Positions 1-6,625 of a stretch of DNA of 15,959 bases are shown piece after piece. Position 1 is the first letter of the stretch. Each line of letters begins with the position of its first letter. The notes beneath the pieces are model-generated. The model had not been told where the DNA came from. It saw nothing but the letters and a program-made list of their open reading frames with translations, and did not search any database. The position numbers and the translations under genes are program-made. Origin of the DNA: CAYQTO01 sp964420455 (GTDB lineage Bacteria > Sumerlaeota > Sumerlaeia > SLMS01). Location: assembly GCA_964420455.1 (NCBI GenBank), contig CAYQTO010000081.1, forward strand, positions 1-15,959, given 5' to 3'.

Positions 1-921
1 GAACTCGGCGGGGGAGTAGGGCGAGGTGGCGGCGTCGCGCAGGTGGCGGGCGATGCGGCGGGCCTCCGGGCCGGGGGGCTGGGCCGGGGCGCGGCCGTCG
101 GCCAGGTCGAGAAGGAACAGGAACGCGGCGATGGCACCCCGGGCGGGGCCGGGCGCGCGTTCGAGGGACTCGCGGAAGAGGGCAGGGCGGTCCGCGACTC
201 CGGAGACGAGGGCGCGGGCGTCACACAGGTCGCGCCAGAGGCGGAAGCCCCCGTCGCGGACAGCGTGGAGGGCAACAATGCGGAGGTGATCAGGGGCGTC
301 GGGCTGAAGGACGCCTGGCTGGCGGGGGAGCGGGACGGCCCGGGTGAGGATGGACCGGGCGTCGTCGGTGGAGGCGGGTTGGAGGTCCGCGAGGAGGCCG
401 GTGCCGGGATCGCGGAGGACGATGGCGCCCCGGTGGTCGGCGCGGATCCACCCGGCTCGTTTGAGCAGGGTGGCGGCGGCATCGATCTGGTCTCCGGCGA
501 GGACGAGGTCCACGTCGCACATGGGCCGAAGGGCGGGCGAGGGATAACGGTGAAGCAGGGCGGCGCCCTTGACGGCCATGGGGGTGAAACCGGCGCTCGC
601 GAGACGGCGAAAAAGTGCGTCAAGGGCACGGCGGCGCTTGGCGTCGACGAGGACGAGTTGCCTGCTGTCTGGGAGGTCAACGTTGTCGATGGCGACGACG
701 TCGGCGAGGTCGAGCGCGTGCTGGTCGAGGTGATGGCGCCAGAGGGGAAGGAGAAGAATGAGAGAAGGGGTCGGAGGAACGGGGCGCCAGCCGGTGGACT
801 CGAGGAGGCGATGAACGGCGGCGGCGTGAACAGGGCGCAGTCTCGGCCGGCATAGGATCGCCCCGAGCCGCCAAAGGCGGCGGCGGGTGCGAAGGTCGAG
901 TGGAGAAAGAATCGTTTTCAA
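1..921 (-). CDS. Nucleotidyltransferase-fold family protein, C-terminus cut by window edge
   Basis: The reverse strand is open without a stop from beyond 921 down to base 1, so the 3' end lies outside the window. Translating from a TTG at 919-921 gives 307 codons. The diagnostic block is VKGAALLHRYPSPALRPM followed by CDVDLVL (about residues 117-141). It has the Lys-Gly, the conserved Arg and the Asp-x-Asp metal pair (D136, D138) of the uncharacterised nucleotidyltransferase family resembling Pfam NTP_transf_5. The predicted activity is Mg-dependent nucleotidyl transfer to an unknown acceptor, in the cytoplasm. Third codon positions are nearly all G or C in this frame, which argues for it over the antisense ORF at 43-855. 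The start is uncertain: there is no in-frame ATG upstream of residue 115, no clear Shine-Dalgarno before the TTG, and the frame stays open to about 1080. Some relatives sit beside peptide-modification or asparagine-synthetase-like genes, but no such neighbour is visible here. Confidence 0.72.
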   Translation of the reverse strand, partial: MKTILSPLDLRTRRRLWRLGAILCRPRLRPVHAAAVHRLLESTGWRPVPPTPSLILLLPLWRHHLDQHALDLADVVAIDNVDLPDSRQLVLVDAKRRRALDALFRRLASAGFTPMAVKGAALLHRYPSPALRPMCDVDLVLAGDQIDAAATLLKRAGWIRADHRGAIVLRDPGTGLLADLQPASTDDARSILTRAVPLPRQPGVLQPDAPDHLRIVALHAVRDGGFRLWRDLCDARALVSGVADRPALFRESLERAPGPARGAIAAFLFLLDLADGRAPAQPPGPEARRIARHLRDAATSPYSPAEF

Positions 922-1099
922 TGACGCAGCTTCGAACGGTAATGGCGTAAAGTAAGTCGGCGGTTGGCTCCGGATTGCGAGGGAAGATGGTTGCCCGCCC
1001 GGGAAAAGGCCCGAAGGTCGGGCGTTTCCGGCCAAAGGGAGATAGCGGCCTGCGGCGCGCCCCGGAATTGGCCAACTTCTAGCACCGACTGACTCCCTG

Positions 1100-1711
1100 A
1101 TGAAAACCCAACGCCAACCCATCCTGTTTCTCGGGCTCGATGCCTGGGTGATCAAGCAGGGCAGCCTGCCGGAATTGAAGGTGGGCGAGGTGCACACGAT
1201 CGGGGTCGAGGGCGTGCCGCACCGGCTGCGGTCGGTGGAGGAGGAGACCGCCCATCTCGAGCATCTTGGCGGCTGCCATTACCACGTGCGCGGTCGGGTG
1301 TTGGGGCTGGAAACGCGGCTGTGGTCGATCGATGCAGGGGTTGTGATCTGCTGCGACAGCACCCCGCCACCCTGGATCGTGCCGGGGACCTGGGTCGAGG
1401 GCATGGTGTACCTTTGCGTGGACCGGAACCTCCGGGCCTTGTCGGAGGAGTCGAAGTCGCTCCCGGCCCCGGCCCCGCGCGCCTTCAAGATTCGCCAACT
1501 CTTTCGCGATACCCAGTTTACGCATTACATGAGGCTGACGGAGAACCGGCCGATCGGGCGGGGGCGCAAGCTGGCCAGCTTCGCCGATTCGGAAAGTGCC
1601 GATAGTTTTCTCCAGTCGTGGGAGGCGATTTCGCACACGGACGCCTGGAACCACGACGAGGGCGAGGCCCACTACGTGGTGGCCTGTCAGGCGGAGGCCG
1701 CTGGCGGTTAG
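1100..1711 (+). CDS. Hypothetical protein, 203 aa
   Basis: This 203-residue soluble protein has no signal peptide or membrane segment, and I do not recognise its family. Visible features are a hydrophobic start (PILFLGLDAWVI, 7-18), a His/Cys-rich stretch HLEHLGGCHYHVRG (52-65), two adjacent cysteines at 84-85, and a Pro-rich linker SLPAPAPRAF (120-129). A conserved-looking C-terminal part follows, with aromatic and acidic residues around SHTDAWNHDEGEAHYVV (178-194). The clustered His and Cys residues could bind a metal, but this is only a possibility. Third codon positions are strongly G/C in this frame, which makes the antisense ORF at 1079-1672 the shadow. The ATG has no good ribosome-binding site (GACTCCCTG precedes it), so the start is provisional. 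Its TAG overlaps the TAA of the convergent SDR gene. Confidence 0.65.
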   Translation: MKTQRQPILFLGLDAWVIKQGSLPELKVGEVHTIGVEGVPHRLRSVEEETAHLEHLGGCHYHVRGRVLGLETRLWSIDAGVVICCDSTPPPWIVPGTWVEGMVYLCVDRNLRALSEESKSLPAPAPRAFKIRQLFRDTQFTHYMRLTENRPIGRGRKLASFADSESADSFLQSWEAISHTDAWNHDEGEAHYVVACQAEAAGG

Positions 1712-2463
1712 CCGATTGTCCGGCCGGCGTCCACGGTGATCGTGATGCCGGTGATTTCCGTCGAGCCGAGGAGGAAGAGGAGGGCGCGGACGAGGTCGCG
1801 GGGATCGGCCCAGCGACCAAGAGCGGCCTTGGATTCGATTTTTTTCTCCAGCGCGGGATTGGGCTCCTCCGGCGGAAGGGTCGGGCCCGGGGCCAGGGCA
1901 TTGACGAGGATGTGGGGGGCGAGCTCGCGGGCGAGCGCCTTGGTCAACGTCTCGAGCCCTCCCTTCGAGGCCATGTAGGCGGCGTAGCGGGCGTAGGGGC
2001 GGGCGACGGCCCAGTCGGTCAGGTTCACCACATGGCCGGGGCGGGCGGCGCGCAGCAGCGGGAGGAGTTGGCGGGTTAGTTCCGCCGGCGCGACAAGGTT
2101 GGTTTCGAGGATCGATCGGAAGTCCGCGGGGGTGATTTCTTCGAAAGGGGCGGTGGGAAAGCCGGCGGCGGAATTGACGAGGACGTCGAGGCGACCGGCG
2201 GTCTCCTGGACGAAGCGTGCGAGGGCTGCCGGGCCTCCATCGGTGGCGAGGTCGTTCTGGGCGACCCAGGCAGCGCGTCCGAGGGCACGGATTTGCGTCG
2301 CCAGCTCTTCGGCCTCGGATTCAGACCGGCGGTGGTGCACGATCACGTCGGCGCCCGCCTCCGCGCACCCCAGAGCCATCAACCGCCCCAGCCGGCGCGC
2401 CGCCCCGGTCACCAGCACCACGCGCCCGGCCAAATCGCCCCCCTCTGTGGTCGTTCTTTTCAT
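1708..2463 (-). CDS. Pteridine reductase-type short-chain dehydrogenase (SDR), 251 aa
   Basis: This is a full-length NAD(P)H-dependent SDR. The nucleotide-binding motif is TGAARRLG (19-26). It has Arg where classical SDRs have the second Gly, as in the TGxxxRLG signature of pteridine reductases (PTR1 and FolM-like enzymes). The stretch HHRRSESE (43-50) after the second strand could hold the 2'-phosphate of NADPH. NSAAGF (97-102) replaces the usual NNAG. The catalytic set looks like D150 (NLTD), Y163 and K167 (YMASK). Asp in place of the usual Ser is also a pteridine-reductase trait. VNALAPGPTLPPEE and the C-terminal GITITVDAG complete the fold. The likely role is reduction of dihydropterin, dihydrofolate or a related carbonyl, though the substrate is not proven. 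The start is well supported by an AAGGAGG 8 bases upstream. It is divergent from ricT and converges on the hypothetical gene at 1100. Confidence 0.85.
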   Translation of the reverse strand: MKRTTTEGGDLAGRVVLVTGAARRLGRLMALGCAEAGADVIVHHRRSESEAEELATQIRALGRAAWVAQNDLATDGGPAALARFVQETAGRLDVLVNSAAGFPTAPFEEITPADFRSILETNLVAPAELTRQLLPLLRAARPGHVVNLTDWAVARPYARYAAYMASKGGLETLTKALARELAPHILVNALAPGPTLPPEEPNPALEKKIESKAALGRWADPRDLVRALLFLLGSTEITGITITVDAGRTIG

Positions 2464-2471
2464 TGCTCACT

Positions 2472-2478
2472 CCTCCTT
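2472..2478 (-). promoter_or_regulatory. Strong Shine-Dalgarno for the SDR gene
   Basis: On the minus strand the sequence reads AAGGAGG, 8 bases before the ATG at 2463-2461. This near-consensus site fixes the SDR start. Confidence 0.75.
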
Positions 2479-2570
2479 GCCGCTGTCATTGGTATGTCTT
2501 TCTCAATTTGCGGGCAAGCCGCCGGTGGCGGTCGAATGGAACCGCAGCTCAGGGAGCTCCCACCCAGCCC

Positions 2571-3806
2571 ATGGCGCAACTGGTCGCCGCGACCTTCAGC
2601 CCGCAGGAAATGCCGCGGATCTTTGATCCGGCGGGGTTGGCCAACCTCCGGCCCGAGGAGTTCGTCGTGGTTCCTCGCGAGCCGGGGGAGGACGTCGCCT
2701 TCGTAACTGGGTTCGAGTACCGGTCGGTGCAGCAACTGAAGCTGAGGCGCGAGCCCTATCCGAGGGTTCTGCGACGGGCGAGCGAGGACGAGGTCGAGGC
2801 CTGGTGGGAGCGCAAGGGACAGGAGCGCCGGGCCATGGTCATCGCCAAGGAGAAGGCGCGCTCGCTCAAGCTCGACATCAAGATCAGCCGGGTACGCTAT
2901 GACACGGCGGATCGGAAGGCCACGTTTCACTTCACGAGCGACACGCGGATCGACTTCCGCGCGCTGGTCAAGGAACTGAGCGCGATCCTGCGGATGCGGA
3001 TCGAACTATGGCAGATCGGCGTCCGGGACGAGGCGCGGCTCGTCGATGGCTTTGGCGTCTGCGGCCTCCAGACCTGCTGCTCGACGTGGCTCAAGGAGTT
3101 TCGCCCGATCAACATCCGCATGGCCAAGCAGCAGGATATCGCGCTGCCGCCGAGCAAGCTTTCGGGCCAGTGCGGCCGACTCCTCTGTTGTTTGTCCTAC
3201 GAGGTCGACCAGTACAAGGCGATGGCAAGGGAGGCGCTGCCGAAGGGGGCCACGATTACCTACGAAGGGCGGGACTTTGTCATCATCGACCGCAACCTGA
3301 TCCGGGGGACCTACGTGGTTTCGGACGGCGCGGGGACCGTGCGGACGGTGAAGGGGTCGGAACTGGACGAGTCTGCCAATGCGCGAGTGCCCGAGCAGAT
3401 GAAGAAGCAGGGCCGGCGCATGGCCGCCAAGGCGAGCGACACGGTCCCCGACAGCGACGAGCCGACCCGCGACGAGGTGGTGAAGCAACCGGGCGATACC
3501 TCGGCCGAGTACCGGGCCATGGAAGTGCCGATATCGACGGGGCCGCTGGTGACGGATCCGGAGCAGACGGAGGGTACGGAAGAGGACTCGGGGGGGGAGC
3601 GGAGCCGCAGGTCCTCGCGTCGGGGTCGGTCGCGCGGCCGGGGGAGGAACAAGCCAGGAGGCGAAGCCCCCCAGGGCCCCAGCCAGCAAGCCGGCCCACC
3701 GCCCGAGAGGCGCGAGAAAAACGAAGACAAGACCGACGGAGACGCCAGTGGCAGCGGGCGGCAAAAGAAACGCCGCCGCGGACGGCGTCGCCCCGGCGGA
3801 TCCTGA
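2571..3806 (+). CDS. ricT: RicT/PSP1-domain protein with Arg/Gly-rich C-terminal tail
   Basis: The PSP1 domain occupies about residues 30-215. Its hallmark is two cysteine clusters, VCGLQTCC (163-170) and QCGRLLCC (200-207), separated by EFRPINIRMAKQQDIALPPSK, which closely follows the RicT (YaaT) family pattern. In Bacillus, RicT works with RicA and RicF in an Fe-S-bearing complex that assists RNase Y in mRNA maturation. The cysteines here would be the cluster ligands (inference). A small KOW-like segment with a TYEGRDFVII strand follows at 228-238. The last 70 residues are disordered and basic, with RSRRSSRRGRSRGRGRN and KKRRRGRRRPGG, suggesting direct RNA contact. Most family members are about 270-300 residues, so the tail makes this one (411) unusually long. 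The ATG at 2571 was chosen because the upstream in-frame extension runs antisense through the SDR gene and has no family similarity. An AGGGAG lies 14 bases before it, inside a small hairpin. Confidence 0.88.
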   Translation: MAQLVAATFSPQEMPRIFDPAGLANLRPEEFVVVPREPGEDVAFVTGFEYRSVQQLKLRREPYPRVLRRASEDEVEAWWERKGQERRAMVIAKEKARSLKLDIKISRVRYDTADRKATFHFTSDTRIDFRALVKELSAILRMRIELWQIGVRDEARLVDGFGVCGLQTCCSTWLKEFRPINIRMAKQQDIALPPSKLSGQCGRLLCCLSYEVDQYKAMAREALPKGATITYEGRDFVIIDRNLIRGTYVVSDGAGTVRTVKGSELDESANARVPEQMKKQGRRMAAKASDTVPDSDEPTRDEVVKQPGDTSAEYRAMEVPISTGPLVTDPEQTEGTEEDSGGERSRRSSRRGRSRGRGRNKPGGEAPQGPSQQAGPPPERREKNEDKTDGDASGSGRQKKRRRGRRRPGGS

Positions 3807-3851
3807 CAAGCCATCAACCAACACATCAAACCTACGGAGACATGACGCCCC

Positions 3852-4313
3852 ATGAGCGACCTCAAGACGTGGCTTGAAGCAAAGGTAGCGGCCTCCACAC
3901 ACAAGGACCTTGTGGTAAGCCCACCCCCGGAAGTGGCCGGCGGAGGAGATGACATCGTGATGGCGATCGGCCACGACGCCGACAAGGTCGTCTATCTGGG
4001 GCGTCGCCACAACGGCGACAGCTACCGCGTTGGCTTCGCGGCAAAGGACCGATGGGCGAACGAGGAAGTCGAGGACGCGGTCGAGTCCAACGGCGGCACC
4101 ATGACCGAATTCCTCGAGGACGAGATGGAGGCCGACGACGAGCTCGAGTATCAGGTCCAGCACTTTCACGACAGTGGATGGTTCCACTTCGCGAGCGACA
4201 TAGGCAAGGACGCGGCTTTCTTCGATTCGGACGAAGGGCGCGAGCTTCTCTGGTACTACCTCGATGGGTACGCCCGGGCGATCCTTCCCATCGTGGAGGG
4301 CGGCGAGGAGTAG
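3852..4313 (+). CDS. Acidic hypothetical protein, 153 aa
   Basis: This is a soluble, strongly acidic protein of 153 residues with no cysteine, signal peptide or membrane segment. I do not recognise its family. The N-terminal 20 residues look helical (MSDLKTWLEAKVAAS). A beta-rich middle (VVYLGRRHNGDSYRVGFA, 46-63) is followed by an Asp/Glu-rich helix EFLEDEMEADDELEYQVQHFHDSGWFHF (about 85-112). The end is aromatic, with ELLWYYLDGYARAILPIVEG. This could be a small cytoplasmic adaptor or inhibitor fold, but nothing in the sequence decides it. It starts 45 bases after ricT, with GGAG 13 bases upstream of the ATG, so it probably shares the ricT transcript. The long antisense ORFs crossing it lack family features. 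Confidence 0.65.
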   Translation: MSDLKTWLEAKVAASTHKDLVVSPPPEVAGGGDDIVMAIGHDADKVVYLGRRHNGDSYRVGFAAKDRWANEEVEDAVESNGGTMTEFLEDEMEADDELEYQVQHFHDSGWFHFASDIGKDAAFFDSDEGRELLWYYLDGYARAILPIVEGGEE

Positions 4314-4325
4314 GCCTACCGTTTG

Positions 4326-4389
4326 CCTCCCTGCGAGGGTCATGTGACCAAGACGCGCGGTTGCCGGCCCGCGTACTCCTCCAGGGAGG
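4326..4389 (+). promoter_or_regulatory. Possible structured leader that hides the ribosome-binding site of the next gene
   Basis: CCTCCCTG (4326-4333) is perfectly complementary to CAGGGAGG (4382-4389), which contains the Shine-Dalgarno of the secreted-protein gene at 4399. Two smaller hairpins could form between the arms: GGTC-ATGT-GACC (4338-4349), and ACGCGCGG pairing with CCG plus CGCGT around 4353-4374. This would make a three-way junction. The complementarity is visible; regulation is inferred, and GC-rich DNA produces such pairings by chance. Confidence 0.3.
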
Positions 4390-4398
4390 GTGATTCCC

Positions 4399-5589
4399 AT
4401 GACGAAGACCATTGTGTTGTGCATGGCGGGACTGTTTGCGGCGGGCCTGGTCGCCGCGGAAGAGGCGGCGCCGCCGGATACCAACGGCCGGCTCGTGGCC
4501 GCCGCCGGTCGCAAGATCGTCGGCCCCGGCGAGGCCCCCCCGGCGCCGAACCACCAGGCCGATTCGGCCGCGCTCGAGAAAGGCGTGGTCAACGACATCG
4601 CCCTCGGGTCGTGGAACATCACCGCGCCCCAGGTGGGTCCCTTCGACCCGATTGTCACGGCCTACACGGGGAGCGAGATCCTCGTCCGCCCCAACGCCGC
4701 CAACCCCACGAATTCCTTTGGTTATCTCGAGGGGCCGGTCGTCTTCGTTCCGGACGGGGACGACCCCGACGACCTGCTCGTGTTCGAGGTGCTGTATAGC
4801 TATACATACCCGTACAGCGGGGTGGCGCCGGTCCTGCGGCTGCGGCTGAACACGGAGAGCTTCAGCGAGTATGCGGAGGCGGGACTTGTGGACGGGCGGC
4901 TCCAGCGCGAGCAGGGCCTTGGCGTCGCCCGTCTCTACTTCGACCGCAACGCCCTGAACGCCGACACCGGCATGCGGTTCTACATCGACCTGAACGCGCT
5001 CAACGATCCGGCCCTCTTCATGGATCCCAACTTCGAGTACCAAATCGAACGGACGAGTTACTATTTCGTCGAGGGGGGGGCGGCCGGGGCTCCAAGCGGC
5101 GACCGGTGGACGGCTGCCTACATGGAGCGCGACGGCGATTTGTTCGCGCACCTCAACGGCAACGTCGGCCGGTTCAAGCTGGACTCGACCGTAAATGACT
5201 ACGCCTACAGCGAGTTTGTCGTGGCCGCGATCGACGACGAGGAACTCGTCGCTTACAGCGTCGACAATCCCCAGTCGAGCGTCGAGATCGACAACGACGT
5301 GGCCGAGGTCGCTGTCACCGGATACTACGTGTCGTATATCCAGTTCGACGGCGACGTGAAGCAGTACGACATGCGATCGAACCAGCGGATCAATGTCGCC
5401 GAAAACGCGAACGGTGTTGGTGCGGGGCCGGACGGGACCACGTTTTTCGTGCTCGATGGGCCGATCAATGGGATCTACTGGGATGTGTTCCAGTGGGACC
5501 CGCGGGATTCCAATGCCCCGCTTGAGCGACTCACGGAGGAAGCGGATGACCTGCTGAACCTCCGTGGGCGGCAAAGCCAGCACTACTGA
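4399..5589 (+). CDS. Secreted protein of unknown function, 396 aa
   Basis: The N-terminus MTKTIVLCMAGLFAAGLVAA is a typical Sec signal peptide, probably cleaved near residue 20 before EEAAPPD. The cysteine at position 8 is not in a convincing lipobox. The mature protein has no further cysteine, is rich in Asp, Asn, Tyr and short beta-strand patterns (VLYSYTYPYSG, APVLRLRLNTESF, YYVSYIQFDGDVKQYD), and has no transmembrane segment. It therefore looks like an exported beta-rich protein, periplasmic or surface-associated. Acidic clusters such as PDGDDPDD and IDDEE could bind Ca2+, but no canonical repeat is seen. I do not recognise a family. A GTG at 4390 is in frame, but GGGAGGG at 4384-4390 is placed ideally for the ATG at 4399, so I use the ATG. 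The 85-base gap to the previous gene contains a possible structured leader. The gene ends 15 bases from the convergent dioxygenase gene. Confidence 0.75.
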   Translation: MTKTIVLCMAGLFAAGLVAAEEAAPPDTNGRLVAAAGRKIVGPGEAPPAPNHQADSAALEKGVVNDIALGSWNITAPQVGPFDPIVTAYTGSEILVRPNAANPTNSFGYLEGPVVFVPDGDDPDDLLVFEVLYSYTYPYSGVAPVLRLRLNTESFSEYAEAGLVDGRLQREQGLGVARLYFDRNALNADTGMRFYIDLNALNDPALFMDPNFEYQIERTSYYFVEGGAAGAPSGDRWTAAYMERDGDLFAHLNGNVGRFKLDSTVNDYAYSEFVVAAIDDEELVAYSVDNPQSSVEIDNDVAEVAVTGYYVSYIQFDGDVKQYDMRSNQRINVAENANGVGAGPDGTTFFVLDGPINGIYWDVFQWDPRDSNAPLERLTEEADDLLNLRGRQSQHY

Positions 5590-5604
5590 CCGAGGCGGCG
5601 GGTC

Positions 5605-6474
5605 CTACGCTCCGTTTGCTTTCCAAAGGGTGGGGAAGGCACGGGGATCGGCGAAGTCCGGTTTGCCGTCCACCTGACGCGCAATACGCGTGTTGAAGTG
5701 CTCGACGGGGGAGCCATCGGGATGGACCGCGTCCTGGTACCGGTTTGCCCCATCCTGCAGATGGATGGCGACGCTTCGCCGGGGCTGGTTGCTGCGGTTG
5801 GGCCCGCTGCCGTGAATCGTCAGGCAATGGTGGAAGGAGGCCTGGCCGCGCTCGAGCCTCATCGGGATGAAGTCGACGGGCTTGCCGCCGGTCTGGAACT
5901 TTTGCGCGAGGGCGTCGAGGTCGTCGCTGAAGAAGTCGAGGGCCTCGGTGTTGTCCGGCCACTGGTGGCTGCCGTCGACCATGGTGATGGTGCCGATTTC
6001 CTCGTCGCAGTCGTGGAAGGGAACCCAGGCGGTGAGCATGTTGGACGAGGTGCAGAGCTTCCAGTATCCGCGGTCCGTATGCCAGCCCACGTTGGTCTTC
6101 TCGCCGGGTTTCATGGGGGGCTTGTAGAGGAGCTGGTCGTGCCAGAGGCGAATCTCGTCGGTGCCGGCGAGGCGGGCGGCGATGGCGCCAACGATTTCGC
6201 TGGTGACAATCGCACGGAGTTCCTGGCGGAAGAAGCTGGCGTAGTCGAATTTGCGCAGCGCGTTCCCGTAGTCGCCCTTCGGCCCCCAGTTTCGGATGAA
6301 CTCATTGAGGCCCTCGATGTCGCAGGGTTCCAGTTCCGCCGCGTAGTACTTTTCCTGCCCGTCGATGGCGGCGTCGAGCTGCTCGTCGGTGAAGATCTTC
6401 TTGGAGATATACCAGCCGTGCTCGCGGTAGTGGGCGACGTCGGACTCGGAGGGGAGGAGGTCTTCGGAAATCAT
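5605..6474 (-). CDS. Phytanoyl-CoA dioxygenase (PhyH) family Fe(II)/2-oxoglutarate oxygenase, 289 aa
   Basis: This soluble 289-residue protein has the double-stranded beta-helix signature of the PhyH family. The iron ligands are predicted as H132 and D134 (VGWHTDRGYW) and H221 (LTIHGSGPN). R232 or R233 (QPRRSVAIHLQD) would hold the 2-oxoglutarate carboxylate. IRLWHDQLLYKPP (108-120) and GTITMVDGSHQWPDN (161-175) are also typical. Enzymes of this family hydroxylate small molecules, and bacterial members act on very diverse substrates including amino acids and ectoine, so the substrate cannot be named. On the minus strand it lies 151 bases downstream of kamA, but an intrinsic terminator sits between them. 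Co-transcription would therefore need read-through, and a separate promoter is possible. A GAAGGAA lies 10 bases before the ATG at 6474, which supports the start. Confidence 0.88.
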   Translation of the reverse strand: MISEDLLPSESDVAHYREHGWYISKKIFTDEQLDAAIDGQEKYYAAELEPCDIEGLNEFIRNWGPKGDYGNALRKFDYASFFRQELRAIVTSEIVGAIAARLAGTDEIRLWHDQLLYKPPMKPGEKTNVGWHTDRGYWKLCTSSNMLTAWVPFHDCDEEIGTITMVDGSHQWPDNTEALDFFSDDLDALAQKFQTGGKPVDFIPMRLERGQASFHHCLTIHGSGPNRSNQPRRSVAIHLQDGANRYQDAVHPDGSPVEHFNTRIARQVDGKPDFADPRAFPTLWKANGA

Positions 6475-6560
6475 GGGCGGAAGGTTCCTTCAGGTGGGTT
6501 CGTGGCCGGGAGGGATGCGCGGATGGGGGGCGGTTTGCCAAGTTGAATTGCGGGCCGTTT

Positions 6561-6599
6561 GGGGAAAAAGAAGCGGCCCCGCCGTGGTGGCGGGGCCGC
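6561..6599 (-). terminator. Intrinsic terminator of kamA
   Basis: A perfect 11-bp inverted repeat (6573-6583 with 6589-6599, arms GCGGCCCCGCC and GGCGGGGCCGC) encloses a 5-base loop. Read on the minus strand, it is followed at once by TTCTTTTTCCCC. It begins 27 bases after the kamA stop codon and matches the rho-independent pattern for minus-strand transcription. Confidence 0.87.
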
Positions 6600-6625
6600 G
6601 TCGGGCTGGCGGGTGTGTTGGGGGT

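Noticed and set aside
43..855. Plus-strand open frame of 270 codons
   Set aside because: It is Gly/Glu/Val-rich with no domain and is antisense to the nucleotidyltransferase motif frame, which has better third-position GC bias and recognisable residues.
1079..1672. Minus-strand open frame of 197 codons opposite the hypothetical gene
   Set aside because: The plus-strand frame has the expected third-position GC enrichment and a balanced composition. The minus frame is Arg/His/Pro-rich, as antisense shadows are.
3006..5583. Two very long minus-strand frames (3006-4658 and 3862-5583, 550 and 573 codons)
   Set aside because: They run antisense across ricT, the acidic protein and the secreted protein, overlap each other and have no motif. 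GC-rich genomes commonly lack stops on the opposite strand.
5698..6546. Plus-strand open frame opposite the PhyH gene
   Set aside because: The PhyH frame has intact iron-ligand motifs; the opposite frame is Val/Gly/Glu-rich with no family features.
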